From NCBI GenBank assembly GCA_021824055.1, contig JAKALV010000007.1, forward strand, positions 1-26,873: a stretch of DNA of 26,873 nt, read 5' to 3'. How positions within the stretch are numbered: position 1 is the stretch's first letter; each line of letters opens with the position of its first letter. A model generated the notes under the pieces. That model was not told where the DNA came from. It ran no database searches and saw only the letters and a list, made by a program, of their open reading frames with translations. Shown here piece by piece: positions 21,349-26,873 of the stretch. The position numbers and the translations under genes were made by a program. This DNA is from Acidobacteriota bacterium. GTDB lineage: Bacteria; Acidobacteriota; Vicinamibacteria; Vicinamibacterales; SCN-69-37.

Positions 21349-21364
21349 TGCAAGGAGGTTGCCA
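21349..21364 (-). promoter_or_regulatory. Sigma-54-type -24/-12 promoter for comF
   Basis: On the minus strand, TGGCAAC-CTCC-TTGCA matches the RpoN consensus TGGCACG-N4-TTGCW at TGGCA and TTGCA exactly, with changes only at the sixth and seventh bases. The GG-to-GC register is the required 12 bp. Transcription would begin near 21338, giving a leaderless or 2-nt-leader comF mRNA. Confidence 0.6.
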
Positions 21365-21382
21365 GAAGGCGCCCAGAATGGG

Positions 21383-21401
21383 CCGGCGCGCGAGGCGCCG
21401 G
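21383..21401 (-). terminator. GC-rich hairpin downstream of rsfS
   Basis: CCGGCGC (21383-21389) and GCGCCGG (21395-21401) form a 7-bp stem with a 5-nt loop, 38 bp beyond the rsfS stop and upstream of comF on the same strand. There is no T-tract. It may end the rplU-rsfS transcript before comF. Confidence 0.4.
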
Positions 21402-21438
21402 AATGTACGCAGTTATTGCCTACGGGCCGCCGGCGGAT

Positions 21439-21918
21439 CTAGGCAGAAATTTCAATCCGTTCGGCGTCGCCCCACAGGCGCTCGAGCGCGTAGAACTCGC
21501 GCGTGGCCGGCGTGAAGACGTGCACGATGAAATCGAAGTAGTCGAGCAGGATCCACTCCGCGCGCCCGTAGCCCTCCACGAGGGCCGGCCGCACGCCGAT
21601 CTTCTTCAGCGACTCCTCGATGCCATCCGCGATCGCCTGCACCTGACGAATATTGGTGCCGGTGGCGATGACAAAAAAATCCGTGAACGCCGATCCCTTC
21701 CGGAGGTCCAGCACGTGCACCTGCTCGGCCTTCTTGTCGAGGGCGGCGGCCACGGCGAGCTTGACGTCCGCGGGGACTTTCCCCGGTTTGGGCGGCCGGG
21801 TCGTTCGGACCGTTGGAGCTTTCACGGCCTTGCGAACGGGTGTGCGCCGTGCGGTGACCGAGACCTTGCGCGGACGAGACGATGCCGCGCGTGTGCGCGG
21901 CCGGCGATCAGTGGCCAT
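21439..21918 (-). CDS. rsfS: Ribosomal silencing factor RsfS with basic N-terminal extension
   Basis: 159-residue protein whose C-terminal ~110 residues are the RsfS/DUF143 domain, which binds ribosomal protein L14 and blocks subunit joining in poor conditions. Conserved marks are HVLDLRKGSAFTDFFVIATG, RQVQAIADGIEESLK, VEGYGRAEWILLDYFDFIVHVF and the terminal FYALERLWGDAERI. Residues 1-45 (MATDRRPRTRAASSRPRKVS and following) form an Arg/Lys/Thr-rich, probably disordered extension not found in typical RsfS, which starts close to the domain. ATG 21918 overlaps the nadD end by 11 bp. Later in-frame starts are not obvious, so the extension appears real. nadD-rsfS adjacency is a well-known conserved pair. 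Confidence 0.95.
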   Translation of the reverse strand: MATDRRPRTRAASSRPRKVSVTARRTPVRKAVKAPTVRTTRPPKPGKVPADVKLAVAAALDKKAEQVHVLDLRKGSAFTDFFVIATGTNIRQVQAIADGIEESLKKIGVRPALVEGYGRAEWILLDYFDFIVHVFTPATREFYALERLWGDAERIEISA

Positions 21919-22561
21919 GGGCCTCCGGTTGATACAGCCGGTGAGCGTCGATGTACGCCGCCACGGCGTCAGGCACCAGGCCTTCCACCGAAGCTCCCCG
22001 GGCGATTCGCGCGCGCACATCGGTCGATGAGACCGGTGCGGTGGACGCGTCAATCAAGAAGATACTCGCTTGCGACGGCGTTGTGTACGCCTGATTTTCG
22101 TTCACGCTGATCATGCGCGACGCCAGCCGCGGCAACTGCGTGCGCAGACGCTCGGCCGGCAGGCCGGGCCGCGACACCACCGCGAAATGGCAGCGGTCGA
22201 GCAACTCGGGATACTGATGCCAGGTGGGAATCTCGGCAAACGCGTCGGCGCCGGCGATGAAGCACAGCGTGTGCGTGTCCACGCCCGCGGCCGCGAAGCG
22301 ATCCAGCGTGGCCGACGTGTATGACGGGCCGGCGGCATCCAGTTCGATCGTCGACGCTTCGAGGCCCGGCTCGTTGGCAATGGCGGCGCGCACCATGGCG
22401 AGGCGATCTGCGGCGCCGGCTCGGGGCGCATGGCGGTGCGGCGGCGTGCGCGAGGGAATGAGCAATACCTTCTCGAGCGGCAGCCGGACCCGCGCGGCCC
22501 GCGCCACATCCAGATGCCCGCAATGCACCGGATCGAACGTGCCGCCCAACAAGCCGATCAC
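21908..22561 (-). CDS. nadD: Nicotinate-nucleotide adenylyltransferase
   Basis: 217-residue cytosolic enzyme joining nicotinate mononucleotide and ATP to form deamido-NAD in NAD synthesis. The nucleotidyltransferase signature is at the very N-terminus: IGLLGGTFDPVHCGH (residues 2-16), with the (H/T)xGH-type motif as HCGH. The C-terminal partner motif is PVSSTDVRARIARG. FIAGADAFAEIPTWHQYPEL is the conserved central part. I chose GTG 22561, which overlaps the obgE stop in GTGA and begins the family-typical MIGLLGG; an in-frame start at 22600 would add 13 unrelated residues. The 3' end overlaps rsfS by 11 bp. Confidence 0.96.
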   Translation of the reverse strand: MIGLLGGTFDPVHCGHLDVARAARVRLPLEKVLLIPSRTPPHRHAPRAGAADRLAMVRAAIANEPGLEASTIELDAAGPSYTSATLDRFAAAGVDTHTLCFIAGADAFAEIPTWHQYPELLDRCHFAVVSRPGLPAERLRTQLPRLASRMISVNENQAYTTPSQASIFLIDASTAPVSSTDVRARIARGASVEGLVPDAVAAYIDAHRLYQPEAHGH

Positions 22562-23601
22562 CGGGCCTCTTCCGCGCGGCTGGCGCTCACCTCGGTCCAC
22601 ATCGCTTCCAGCAGGGCCGGCAGGCCTTCGCCGGTCACGGCCGACACGGGAAACAGCGGGATCTTGAGTTTCTTCAGATGCCGCGCCAGCTTCTTCAGCC
22701 GTTCGGGCTCATCCATCGCGTCGATCTTGTTGGCCACGGCAATCCGCCGCTTGGTCGAGAGCGCGGCGGCCAACTCGTCGCCACGGCCTTCGAACAGCTC
22801 GAGTTCCCGGGAAATCACCTTGAAGTCGCTCACCGGATCTCGGCCCGACGCCGACGAAATGTCGATGACGTGCACGAGGACCTTGGTGCGCTCGAGATGC
22901 GCCAGGAACTTGGTACCGAGGCCGTGGCCGTCATGGGCGCCTTCGATCAACCCGGGCACGTCGGCGACGACGAAACTGCGGTCGTCACTTAAATGCACGA
23001 CGCCGAGATTCGGCGAGAGCGTGGTGAACGGGTAGTTGGCGATCTTGGGCTTGGCCGCCGAGATGCGCGAGATCAGCGTCGACTTGCCGGCGTTGGGGAA
23101 TCCGACCAGGCCCACGTCCGCGATCAGCTTGAGCCGAAGCTTGAGCAGCCGCTGTTCGCCGGGTTCGCCCGGATCCGCGCGTCGCGGCGCGCGATTCGCG
23201 TTGGTCAGAAATGCGGCGTTGCCGCGTCCCCCACGCCCGCCGCGGGCGACGAGAACGGTCTGGCCGACCTCGGTGAGATCCGCCAGGGGCAGCAGTCCAT
23301 CGTCGGTTTGCTCGTAGGCGATCGTGCCGGGCGGCACTTCGAGGTACAGATCGTTGCCGGTGTGGCCGGTGCAGTTGGATCCGAGGCCGTGGCCGCCGCG
23401 CTCGGCCTTGAACTCGGGGTTGAATCGGTAGGTGACGAGCGTGTTGTGATGCGCGCTGGCCCGCAGGTACACCGAGCCGCCGTTGCCGCCGTTGCCGCCG
23501 TTCGGTCCGCCGCGGGGAACGTATTTCTCCCGGCGGAAGGCCACACATCCGTTGCCGCCATCGCCGGCGAACACACGGAGGTCGACCTCGTCAACGAACA
23601 A
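22558..23601 (-). CDS. obgE: Obg/CgtA GTPase
   Basis: 347-residue ribosome-associated GTPase involved in large-subunit maturation and stress control. The N-terminal Obg domain (residues 1-158) has the glycine-rich pattern FAGDGGNGCVAFRREKYVPR, GGPNGGNGGNGGSV and GGRGGRGNAAF. The G domain shows G1 GFPNAGKS (167-174), G2 at NYPFTTLSPN, G3 DVPGLIEGAH (214-223) and G4 NKID (291-294). No C-terminal OCT domain is present. The start is TTG 23601, supported by the conserved MFVDEVDL opening; it lies 3 nt after the rpmA stop. The order rplU-rpmA-obgE is widely conserved. Confidence 0.97.
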   Translation of the reverse strand: MFVDEVDLRVFAGDGGNGCVAFRREKYVPRGGPNGGNGGNGGSVYLRASAHHNTLVTYRFNPEFKAERGGHGLGSNCTGHTGNDLYLEVPPGTIAYEQTDDGLLPLADLTEVGQTVLVARGGRGGRGNAAFLTNANRAPRRADPGEPGEQRLLKLRLKLIADVGLVGFPNAGKSTLISRISAAKPKIANYPFTTLSPNLGVVHLSDDRSFVVADVPGLIEGAHDGHGLGTKFLAHLERTKVLVHVIDISSASGRDPVSDFKVISRELELFEGRGDELAAALSTKRRIAVANKIDAMDEPERLKKLARHLKKLKIPLFPVSAVTGEGLPALLEAMWTEVSASRAEEAR

Positions 23602-23604
23602 CGT

Positions 23605-23868
23605 TCAGTTCTTTGCGGCAGGGATGATGCTGATCTTGCGCCCGTGGCCGCCGTGGTTGGTGAACTTCACCACTCCGGTCACCTTGGCGAAGAGCGAGTC
23701 GTCCTTGCTGAGACCGACGTTGAGCCCCGGGCTGAACCGGCGGCCGCGCTGCCGAATCAGAATGGAGCCGCCGGGCACGGTCTTGCCGTCGTGTTCCTTG
23801 ACGCCAAGCCGCTGGGAATTGCTGTCGCGCCCGTTGCGTGAGGCGCCCTGACCTTTTTTATGAGCCAT
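23605..23868 (-). CDS. rpmA: Large ribosomal subunit protein bL27
   Basis: 87-residue ribosomal protein near the peptidyl-transferase centre. The opening MAHKKGQGASRNGRDSNSQR is the bL27 hallmark, followed by GVKEHDGKTVPGGSILIRQRG and FSPGLNVGLSKDDSLFAKVTG. The start ATG 23868 has AGGA about 9 nt upstream and lies 17 nt after rplU. No N-terminal pre-sequence of the kind cleaved in Firmicutes is present. Length is normal. Confidence 0.98.
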   Translation of the reverse strand: MAHKKGQGASRNGRDSNSQRLGVKEHDGKTVPGGSILIRQRGRRFSPGLNVGLSKDDSLFAKVTGVVKFTNHGGHGRKISIIPAAKN

Positions 23869-23885
23869 GACTGATTCCTGATCGG

Positions 23886-24200
23886 TTACGCGTTAATGCT
23901 GGTCACTTTGACACGCGTCTGTTGCGTGCGGTGGCCCTGGACCTTGCGGTACTGCTTGCGGCGCTTGGTCTTGAAGACCCGGATCTTCTTGGCCTGCGTC
24001 TGCGCCTCAATCACGCCAACCACGGTCGCGCCCGCCACAAACGGGGCGCCCAGGATGACCGCGCCGTCGGCCTGCTCCACGAGCAGCACCTTGTCGAACG
24101 TGAATTCGGCGCCCGGCTCCGCGTCGAGCCGATCGACGACGACCACGGTGCCCGGAACAACCTTTTCCTGCCGGCCCCCGGCTTGAACAATGGCGAACAT
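23886..24200 (-). CDS. rplU: Large ribosomal subunit protein bL21
   Basis: 104-residue ribosomal protein binding 23S rRNA. MFAIVQAGGRQEKVVPGTVV corresponds to the usual MYAIIKTGGKQYRV start, and the C-terminal RVFKTKRRKQYRKVQGHRTQ is highly typical (KxRRRKxYRKxxGHRQ pattern). ATG 24200 has GGGAG about 9 nt upstream. It heads the rplU-rpmA-obgE-nadD-rsfS run, in which most neighbours overlap or lie within 20 nt. Confidence 0.97.
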   Translation of the reverse strand: MFAIVQAGGRQEKVVPGTVVVVDRLDAEPGAEFTFDKVLLVEQADGAVILGAPFVAGATVVGVIEAQTQAKKIRVFKTKRRKQYRKVQGHRTQQTRVKVTSINA

Positions 24201-24294
24201 CTTGGAATCTCCCTGAAAGGCCCGGCCACCCGCACAAAGACTTCTCCGCGCGGGGCCAGAACCTCAAAGGCTATCAGAGTACGAGGCGCCCGGT
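24201..24294 (-). promoter_or_regulatory. Leader/promoter gap upstream of rplU
   Basis: 94 bp between the lipoprotein stop and rplU. It holds the rplU ribosome binding site (GGGAG, 24210-24214 region) and a GC-rich stretch with partial hairpins, but no recognisable -35/-10 pair or sigma-54 element. Whether the ribosomal operon has its own promoter here or is read from upstream cannot be told. Confidence 0.3.
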
Positions 24295-25092
24295 CTACTT
24301 CAGCAGCACCCGGGTGCTCTTGATCTTCTGGGAACTGAGGGTGTTCAGGAAGCCCGGGATCAGCCGGTCCATCAGCTCAAAGTAGGAGGACAGGGCCGGG
24401 GTGTTCTGGGCCGCGGAATACAGGGTTTCTTCCCGGTACGAGTCGGAGTAGAGCTGCGTGCCGGTCCGGCCGTCGATGAAGATGAACTTCGGCGCGATGG
24501 CAAAGCCCTTCCGGTCCATCCACTGCCGCACCGAGACCACCTGGCGCCGGCCCAGGGGATCGAGCACTTCGCGAGGGGTTTCCACGATGCCGCTCTTGTT
24601 GATGTCGGTGAAGTACACCACGCCCGTCACGATCAGCGGATTCTGGTATTCCTCGCCGAGCTTCTTCCAATACTCGACATCCGCGAAGATCTGCTCGTAG
24701 GGCTGCAGGTCCTTTTCGCTGCGGATCTCGCTCTTCGTGTTCTTGACGGCCGCGGTGGCCGCGGGTTCGTCGTCGGCGGCCGCCGGCGCGGCCACGTTGC
24801 CCTTCATCTTGTCGACGACGTCCACGAGCGAGACCACGTCGGTGTCGATGACCTTCAGGTTCGATTTCGTGCGGAGCTGGCTGCGCAGCAGCCGTACGGT
24901 CTCGCTGTTGACGTCCACGTCCTGCGTGCCGCCGGACAGAAAGCCCATGACCAGCACGCGCTGAAACGGCGAGGTGTCGAGCTTGGCCTGAATCGGCGTC
25001 TCGATGCCGATCTCGTAGAAGCTGACGCAGGCCGCCGAGGCGGCCAGAGCCATCGTGAGGCTAGCGATGGCGGCGACGCTGCGTGCGGTCAT
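24295..25092 (-). CDS. Putative lipoprotein of unknown function, coupled to a TPR gene
   Basis: 265-residue exported protein I do not recognise. Residues 1-21 form a signal peptide ending AASAAC, with Cys22 as a possible but imperfect lipobox cysteine (no Leu at -3). The mature part has an alpha/beta look: FQRVLVMGFLSGG and SETVRLLRSQLRTKSNLKVI near the N-terminus, an Ala/Asp-rich low-complexity spacer (residues about 100-120), then YWKKLGEEYQNPLIVTGVVY and KFIFIDGRTGTQLYSDSYRE. This layout recalls envelope proteins that sense or assemble other lipoproteins (CsgG/PelC-like FlgO-type folds), but that is only a resemblance. Its ATG lies 32 bp inside the upstream TPR gene, so translation is coupled. 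Confidence 0.8.
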   Translation of the reverse strand: MTARSVAAIASLTMALAASAACVSFYEIGIETPIQAKLDTSPFQRVLVMGFLSGGTQDVDVNSETVRLLRSQLRTKSNLKVIDTDVVSLVDVVDKMKGNVAAPAAADDEPAATAAVKNTKSEIRSEKDLQPYEQIFADVEYWKKLGEEYQNPLIVTGVVYFTDINKSGIVETPREVLDPLGRRQVVSVRQWMDRKGFAIAPKFIFIDGRTGTQLYSDSYREETLYSAAQNTPALSSYFELMDRLIPGFLNTLSSQKIKSTRVLLK

Positions 25093-25414
25093 AAATTTCC
25101 CTGAAGAGATCGTAGTTCTGCCGGATCATCTGATTCTCGGGATCAAGCTTGATCGCCTTGTCGTACGCCTTGCGCGCATCGTCGAACTTGCCCTGCTGCT
25201 CGTAGGCGATGCCGAGGTTGTTCCATGCCGCGGAGTACGTGGGGTCCAGTTCAACCGCCTTCTCCCAACGGAACGTCGCTTCTTTCCACAAGCCCTTCTG
25301 GGCAACGGAAATGCCGAATGCCACCTGCTCCTTGGCATCCGAGCGGCGATCCGCATACGCGGGGACGGCGACCAGAGCGGCCAACAAGCACATGCCGAAA
25401 ATTCGAGCGCGCAT
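25061..25414 (-). CDS. Exported small tetratricopeptide-repeat protein
   Basis: 117-residue periplasmic protein with a signal peptide (MRARIFGMCLLAALVAVPAYA, cleavage near residue 21) and two TPR units, at about residues 27-60 (VAFGISVAQKGLWKEATFRW) and 61-94 (SAAWNNLGIAYEQQGKFDDA, KAIKLDPEN), followed by a basic tail RTQRRRHR. TPRs mediate protein-protein contacts, so it is likely an adaptor in the envelope, plausibly for the downstream lipoprotein whose gene overlaps it by 32 bp. ATG 25414 is chosen because the signal peptide begins there; the frame is open far upstream through dprA antisense but that part is not credible. Confidence 0.88.
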   Translation of the reverse strand: MRARIFGMCLLAALVAVPAYADRRSDAKEQVAFGISVAQKGLWKEATFRWEKAVELDPTYSAAWNNLGIAYEQQGKFDDARKAYDKAIKLDPENQMIRQNYDLFREIYDRTQRRRHR

Positions 25415-25430
25415 AAGGTGTAGAGCCCTC

Positions 25431-25458
25431 ACTATAACGCCGTACCCCGCCAGTGCAA
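25431..25458 (-). promoter_or_regulatory. Sigma-70-type promoter for the TPR-lipoprotein pair
   Basis: On the minus strand TTGCAC (25458-25453) and TATAGT (25436-25431) are separated by 16 bp. Transcription would begin near 25424, about 10 nt before the ATG at 25414. It coexists with a sigma-54-like element further upstream; only one may be active. Confidence 0.5.
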
Positions 25459-25479
25459 GGATGGATCGCAGGCAGTAAT

Positions 25480-25495
25480 TGCAAGATTTCTGCCG
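25480..25495 (-). promoter_or_regulatory. Weaker sigma-54-like element upstream of the TPR gene
   Basis: Minus-strand CGGCAGA-AATC-TTGCA keeps GGCA and TTGCA in the 12-bp register of RpoN promoters but lacks the leading T and the CG after GGCA. A start near 25469 would give a 55-nt leader. Confidence 0.3.
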
Positions 25496-25500
25496 ACCCG

Positions 25501-25521
25501 CCGTGGCAAGAATTGCCACGG
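25501..25521. promoter_or_regulatory. Perfect inverted repeat, candidate regulator binding site between TPR and dprA genes
   Basis: Arms CCGTGGCAA (25501-25509) and TTGCCACGG (25513-25521) are exact inverse complements around GAA. The palindrome lies 5 bp from the minus-strand sigma-54-like element and about 65-85 bp upstream of the predicted dprA start, a usual position for an enhancer-binding-protein site or a repressor operator. Confidence 0.55.
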
Positions 25522-25558
25522 TTTCCGACCAACCCTCAGAAAACCGGCCCAATTCGTG

Positions 25559-25574
25559 TGGCATGCCGGATGCA
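25559..25574 (+). promoter_or_regulatory. Sigma-54-type -24/-12 promoter for dprA
   Basis: TGGCATG-CCGG-ATGCA matches TGGCACG-N4-TTGCW at all but two positions (T for C at six, A for T at twelve). GG is at 25560-25561 and GC at 25572-25573, the correct 12-bp spacing. Transcription would begin near 25585, giving a 38-nt leader that includes the GGAGGGGG ribosome binding site at 25605-25612. Confidence 0.5.
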
Positions 25575-25622
25575 CAAGTGTCCTCTGTTTCACACTCCGT
25601 AATCGGAGGGGGCTTATCGAAA

Positions 25623-26729
25623 ATGACGCTGATTGATGCGGTTGCGTTGTCGTGCCTGCAGCCCGTGTCGGGAGATTCCCGTGCGGCGAGGTTGCTGAAG
25701 GACCTGGTTGATGGCCCGTTCCTGCTTCCGTTCGAGCCGGCCAGCGGGGATCTGATCCACCAGTTATCAGACCGCCTGCAGATCCCTCTCGCAGAACAGC
25801 CCGCCGCGATCGCGACCGCGCGGGCTTGGGCCGACCGCGCGCTCGAGCGCGCCGCGAAGACGGGCCTGACGCCGATTCCCGTCCACGACGAGCGGTATCC
25901 GCCATGGCTCCGCCAGATCGTGGATCCTCCGATCGTCATATGGGTGAACGGCGTCCTGCCGGATCCGATGCAGACCGCCGTGGCGGTGGTGGGATCGCGC
26001 CACGCCACGCCGACCGGGCTTGCCCTCGGTCGGCAATTGGGGGAAGGCCTGGCCGAGGCCGGGCTCCTCGTGGTCAGCGGTCTGGCGCGCGGCGTTGACG
26101 GCGTGTCGCACGAGGGCGCGCTCGCGGCCGGCGGCAAAACGCTGGGCGTGCTGGGGTGCGGCGCCGACGTGATCTATCCCGCGGAGCACCGCGACCTCAC
26201 GGCCCGCGTGGCCGCTTCGGGCGGCGTGGTGTCGGAGCTACTGCCCGGCACCACGCCGAAACCCCAGTACTTCCCGCTGCGAAATCGCATCATCGCCGGG
26301 CTGTCGAGAGCCGTGGTGGTCATCGAGGCCGGGTTCCAGAGCGGGTCGCTGATCACGGCGCGGATGGCCCTCGAACAGGGGCGCGACGTGCTCGCGGTCC
26401 CGGGAAATGTCCTGTCCGGCCGGAACCGGGGTTGCCACGCCCTTATAAAGGATGGAGCCCGACTGGTCGAGACTGTTGGAGACGTTCTCGAAGAGCTGGG
26501 GTGGGCGCATGCCGGCGACAGCCGGCCTGGCAATGGCGATAAGCTGCTGAAAATAAGCGCTTTAGAGTCGAAGATGGCGGCCGGAGAGACATACGACGCC
26601 GATGGCCTGGCCGCGATTACGGGTTGGGCTCCCAGCCAATTGCTGGCAGAATTGGCAGCCCTCGAGATCAACGGTCGGCTGGTCCGAGTGCCGGGTGGGT
26701 GGACTCGCCTGGCTGGACGACAGTGCTAG
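25623..26729 (+). CDS. dprA: DNA-processing protein DprA (Smf)
   Basis: 368-residue cytosolic protein that binds incoming single-stranded DNA and loads RecA during natural transformation. The Rossmann-like DprA core is clear: AVVGSRHATPTG (121-132), VVSGLARGVDGVSHEGAL (150-167), GCGADVIYPAEHR (178-190), then SELLPGTTPKPQYFPLRNR and VVVIEAGFQSGSLITA. A helical N-terminal SAM-like part (1-80) and a C-terminal winged-helix domain (from about residue 310, LAAITGWAPSQLLAELAALE) flank it, the usual full architecture. ATG 25623 has GGAGGGGG 10 nt upstream; the frame is open to 25479 but that part covers the promoter. It is followed 27 bp later by topA, a conserved neighbour pair. Confidence 0.97.
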   Translation: MTLIDAVALSCLQPVSGDSRAARLLKDLVDGPFLLPFEPASGDLIHQLSDRLQIPLAEQPAAIATARAWADRALERAAKTGLTPIPVHDERYPPWLRQIVDPPIVIWVNGVLPDPMQTAVAVVGSRHATPTGLALGRQLGEGLAEAGLLVVSGLARGVDGVSHEGALAAGGKTLGVLGCGADVIYPAEHRDLTARVAASGGVVSELLPGTTPKPQYFPLRNRIIAGLSRAVVVIEAGFQSGSLITARMALEQGRDVLAVPGNVLSGRNRGCHALIKDGARLVETVGDVLEELGWAHAGDSRPGNGDKLLKISALESKMAAGETYDADGLAAITGWAPSQLLAELAALEINGRLVRVPGGWTRLAGRQC

Positions 26730-26756
26730 TGTAAAAAGGGAAAGCACAAAAAACCT

Positions 26757-26873
26757 ATGGCAAAGGCATTGGTGATCGTCGAATCACCAGCGAAAGCGAA
26801 AACTATCAACAAGTATCTGGGGCGCGACTACAAGGTCATCGCGTCTATGGGACACGTCCGCGATCTGCCAAAG
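26757..26873 (+). CDS. topA: DNA topoisomerase I, N-terminal fragment cut by the window end
   Basis: The first 39 codons of a type IA topoisomerase, which relaxes negative supercoils. MAKALVIVESPAKAKTINKY is the TOPRIM start, with the conserved acidic Glu9 in VIVESPAKA, followed by YKVIASMGHVRDLPK. ATG 26757 lies 27 bp after dprA, probably in the same transcript; an AAGGGA-like ribosome binding site is about 15 nt upstream, somewhat far. The remainder lies outside the window. Confidence 0.96.
   Translation, partial: MAKALVIVESPAKAKTINKYLGRDYKVIASMGHVRDLPK

Noticed and set aside
21351..21358. Plus-strand AAGGAGGT, a perfect Shine-Dalgarno sequence
   Set aside because: No coding frame with a suitably spaced start follows on the plus strand; it is the complement of the comF promoter spacer.
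24201..24294. Possible L21 leader-type ribosomal protein control RNA upstream of rplU
   Set aside because: Only partial GC-rich pairing can be seen and no known leader structure can be drawn with confidence.
25501..25521. Palindrome considered as a sigma-54 promoter in itself (TGGCA and TTGC present)
   Set aside because: GG and GC are only 10 bp apart on either strand, not 12; kept as a binding-site candidate only.
25061..26137. Long reading of the TPR gene extending antisense through dprA
   Set aside because: The signal peptide starts at 25414, and sequence upstream of it is antisense to a well-supported dprA and its promoter.

Overview
The window reads as a chromosomal segment of a GC-rich, diderm (LPS-making) bacterium, most likely an Acidobacteriota of the Vicinamibacteria type. 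The reasons are the high GC content, lpxC, the housekeeping order rplU-rpmA-obgE-nadD-rsfS, a secreted subtilase ending in NTLVWG hexapeptide repeats, and many GTG/TTG starts. No phylogenetic search was possible, so the placement is inference. Nothing resembles a prophage, plasmid, insertion sequence, CRISPR array or tRNA/rRNA gene.

Layout. (1) 16-1929 (-): secreted S8 protease with 16 copies of an 18-bp repeat. (2) 2219-8578 (+): a tightly coupled six-gene run: peptide-type ABC binding protein, two permeases, a HOGA-like aldolase, an AGXT-like aminotransferase and an MtgA-like glycosyltransferase that appears to start at CTG. (3) 8604-9134 (-): NlpC/P60 lipoprotein. (4) 9205-13361 (+): HNH protein, beta-propeller protein, APC amino-acid permease and AMACR-type racemase, all overlapping. 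(5) 13508-17471 (+): uvrA, then lpxC. (6) 17516-18782 (-): ECF sigma factor, STAS protein and a small unknown protein. (7) 18811-20630 (+): lysA and tmk, convergent with comF (20581-21336, -). (8) 21439-24200 (-): rplU, rpmA, obgE, nadD, rsfS. (9) 24295-25414 (-): TPR protein and lipoprotein. (10) 25623-26873 (+): dprA and the start of topA.

The strongest unexpected signal is regulatory. Close matches to the sigma-54 (RpoN) -24/-12 promoter (TGGCACG-N4-TTGCW) sit directly upstream of comF, lpxC and dprA, with a weaker one before the TPR gene. GG and GC elements are in the correct 12-bp register in all four. Two of these genes, comF and dprA, belong to the natural-transformation machinery, and the divergent dprA/TPR region carries a perfect 9-bp inverted repeat where an enhancer-binding protein could bind. 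This suggests an RpoN-dependent programme joining DNA uptake/processing with envelope synthesis. It rests on sequence pattern only.

A second theme is metabolic. The aldolase and aminotransferase resemble the human HOGA1/AGXT pair (4-hydroxy-2-oxoglutarate to glyoxylate plus pyruvate, then glyoxylate to glycine) and lie behind a peptide transporter and a divergent secreted protease. That fits use of hydroxyproline-containing peptides, although no upstream hydroxyproline genes are visible here.
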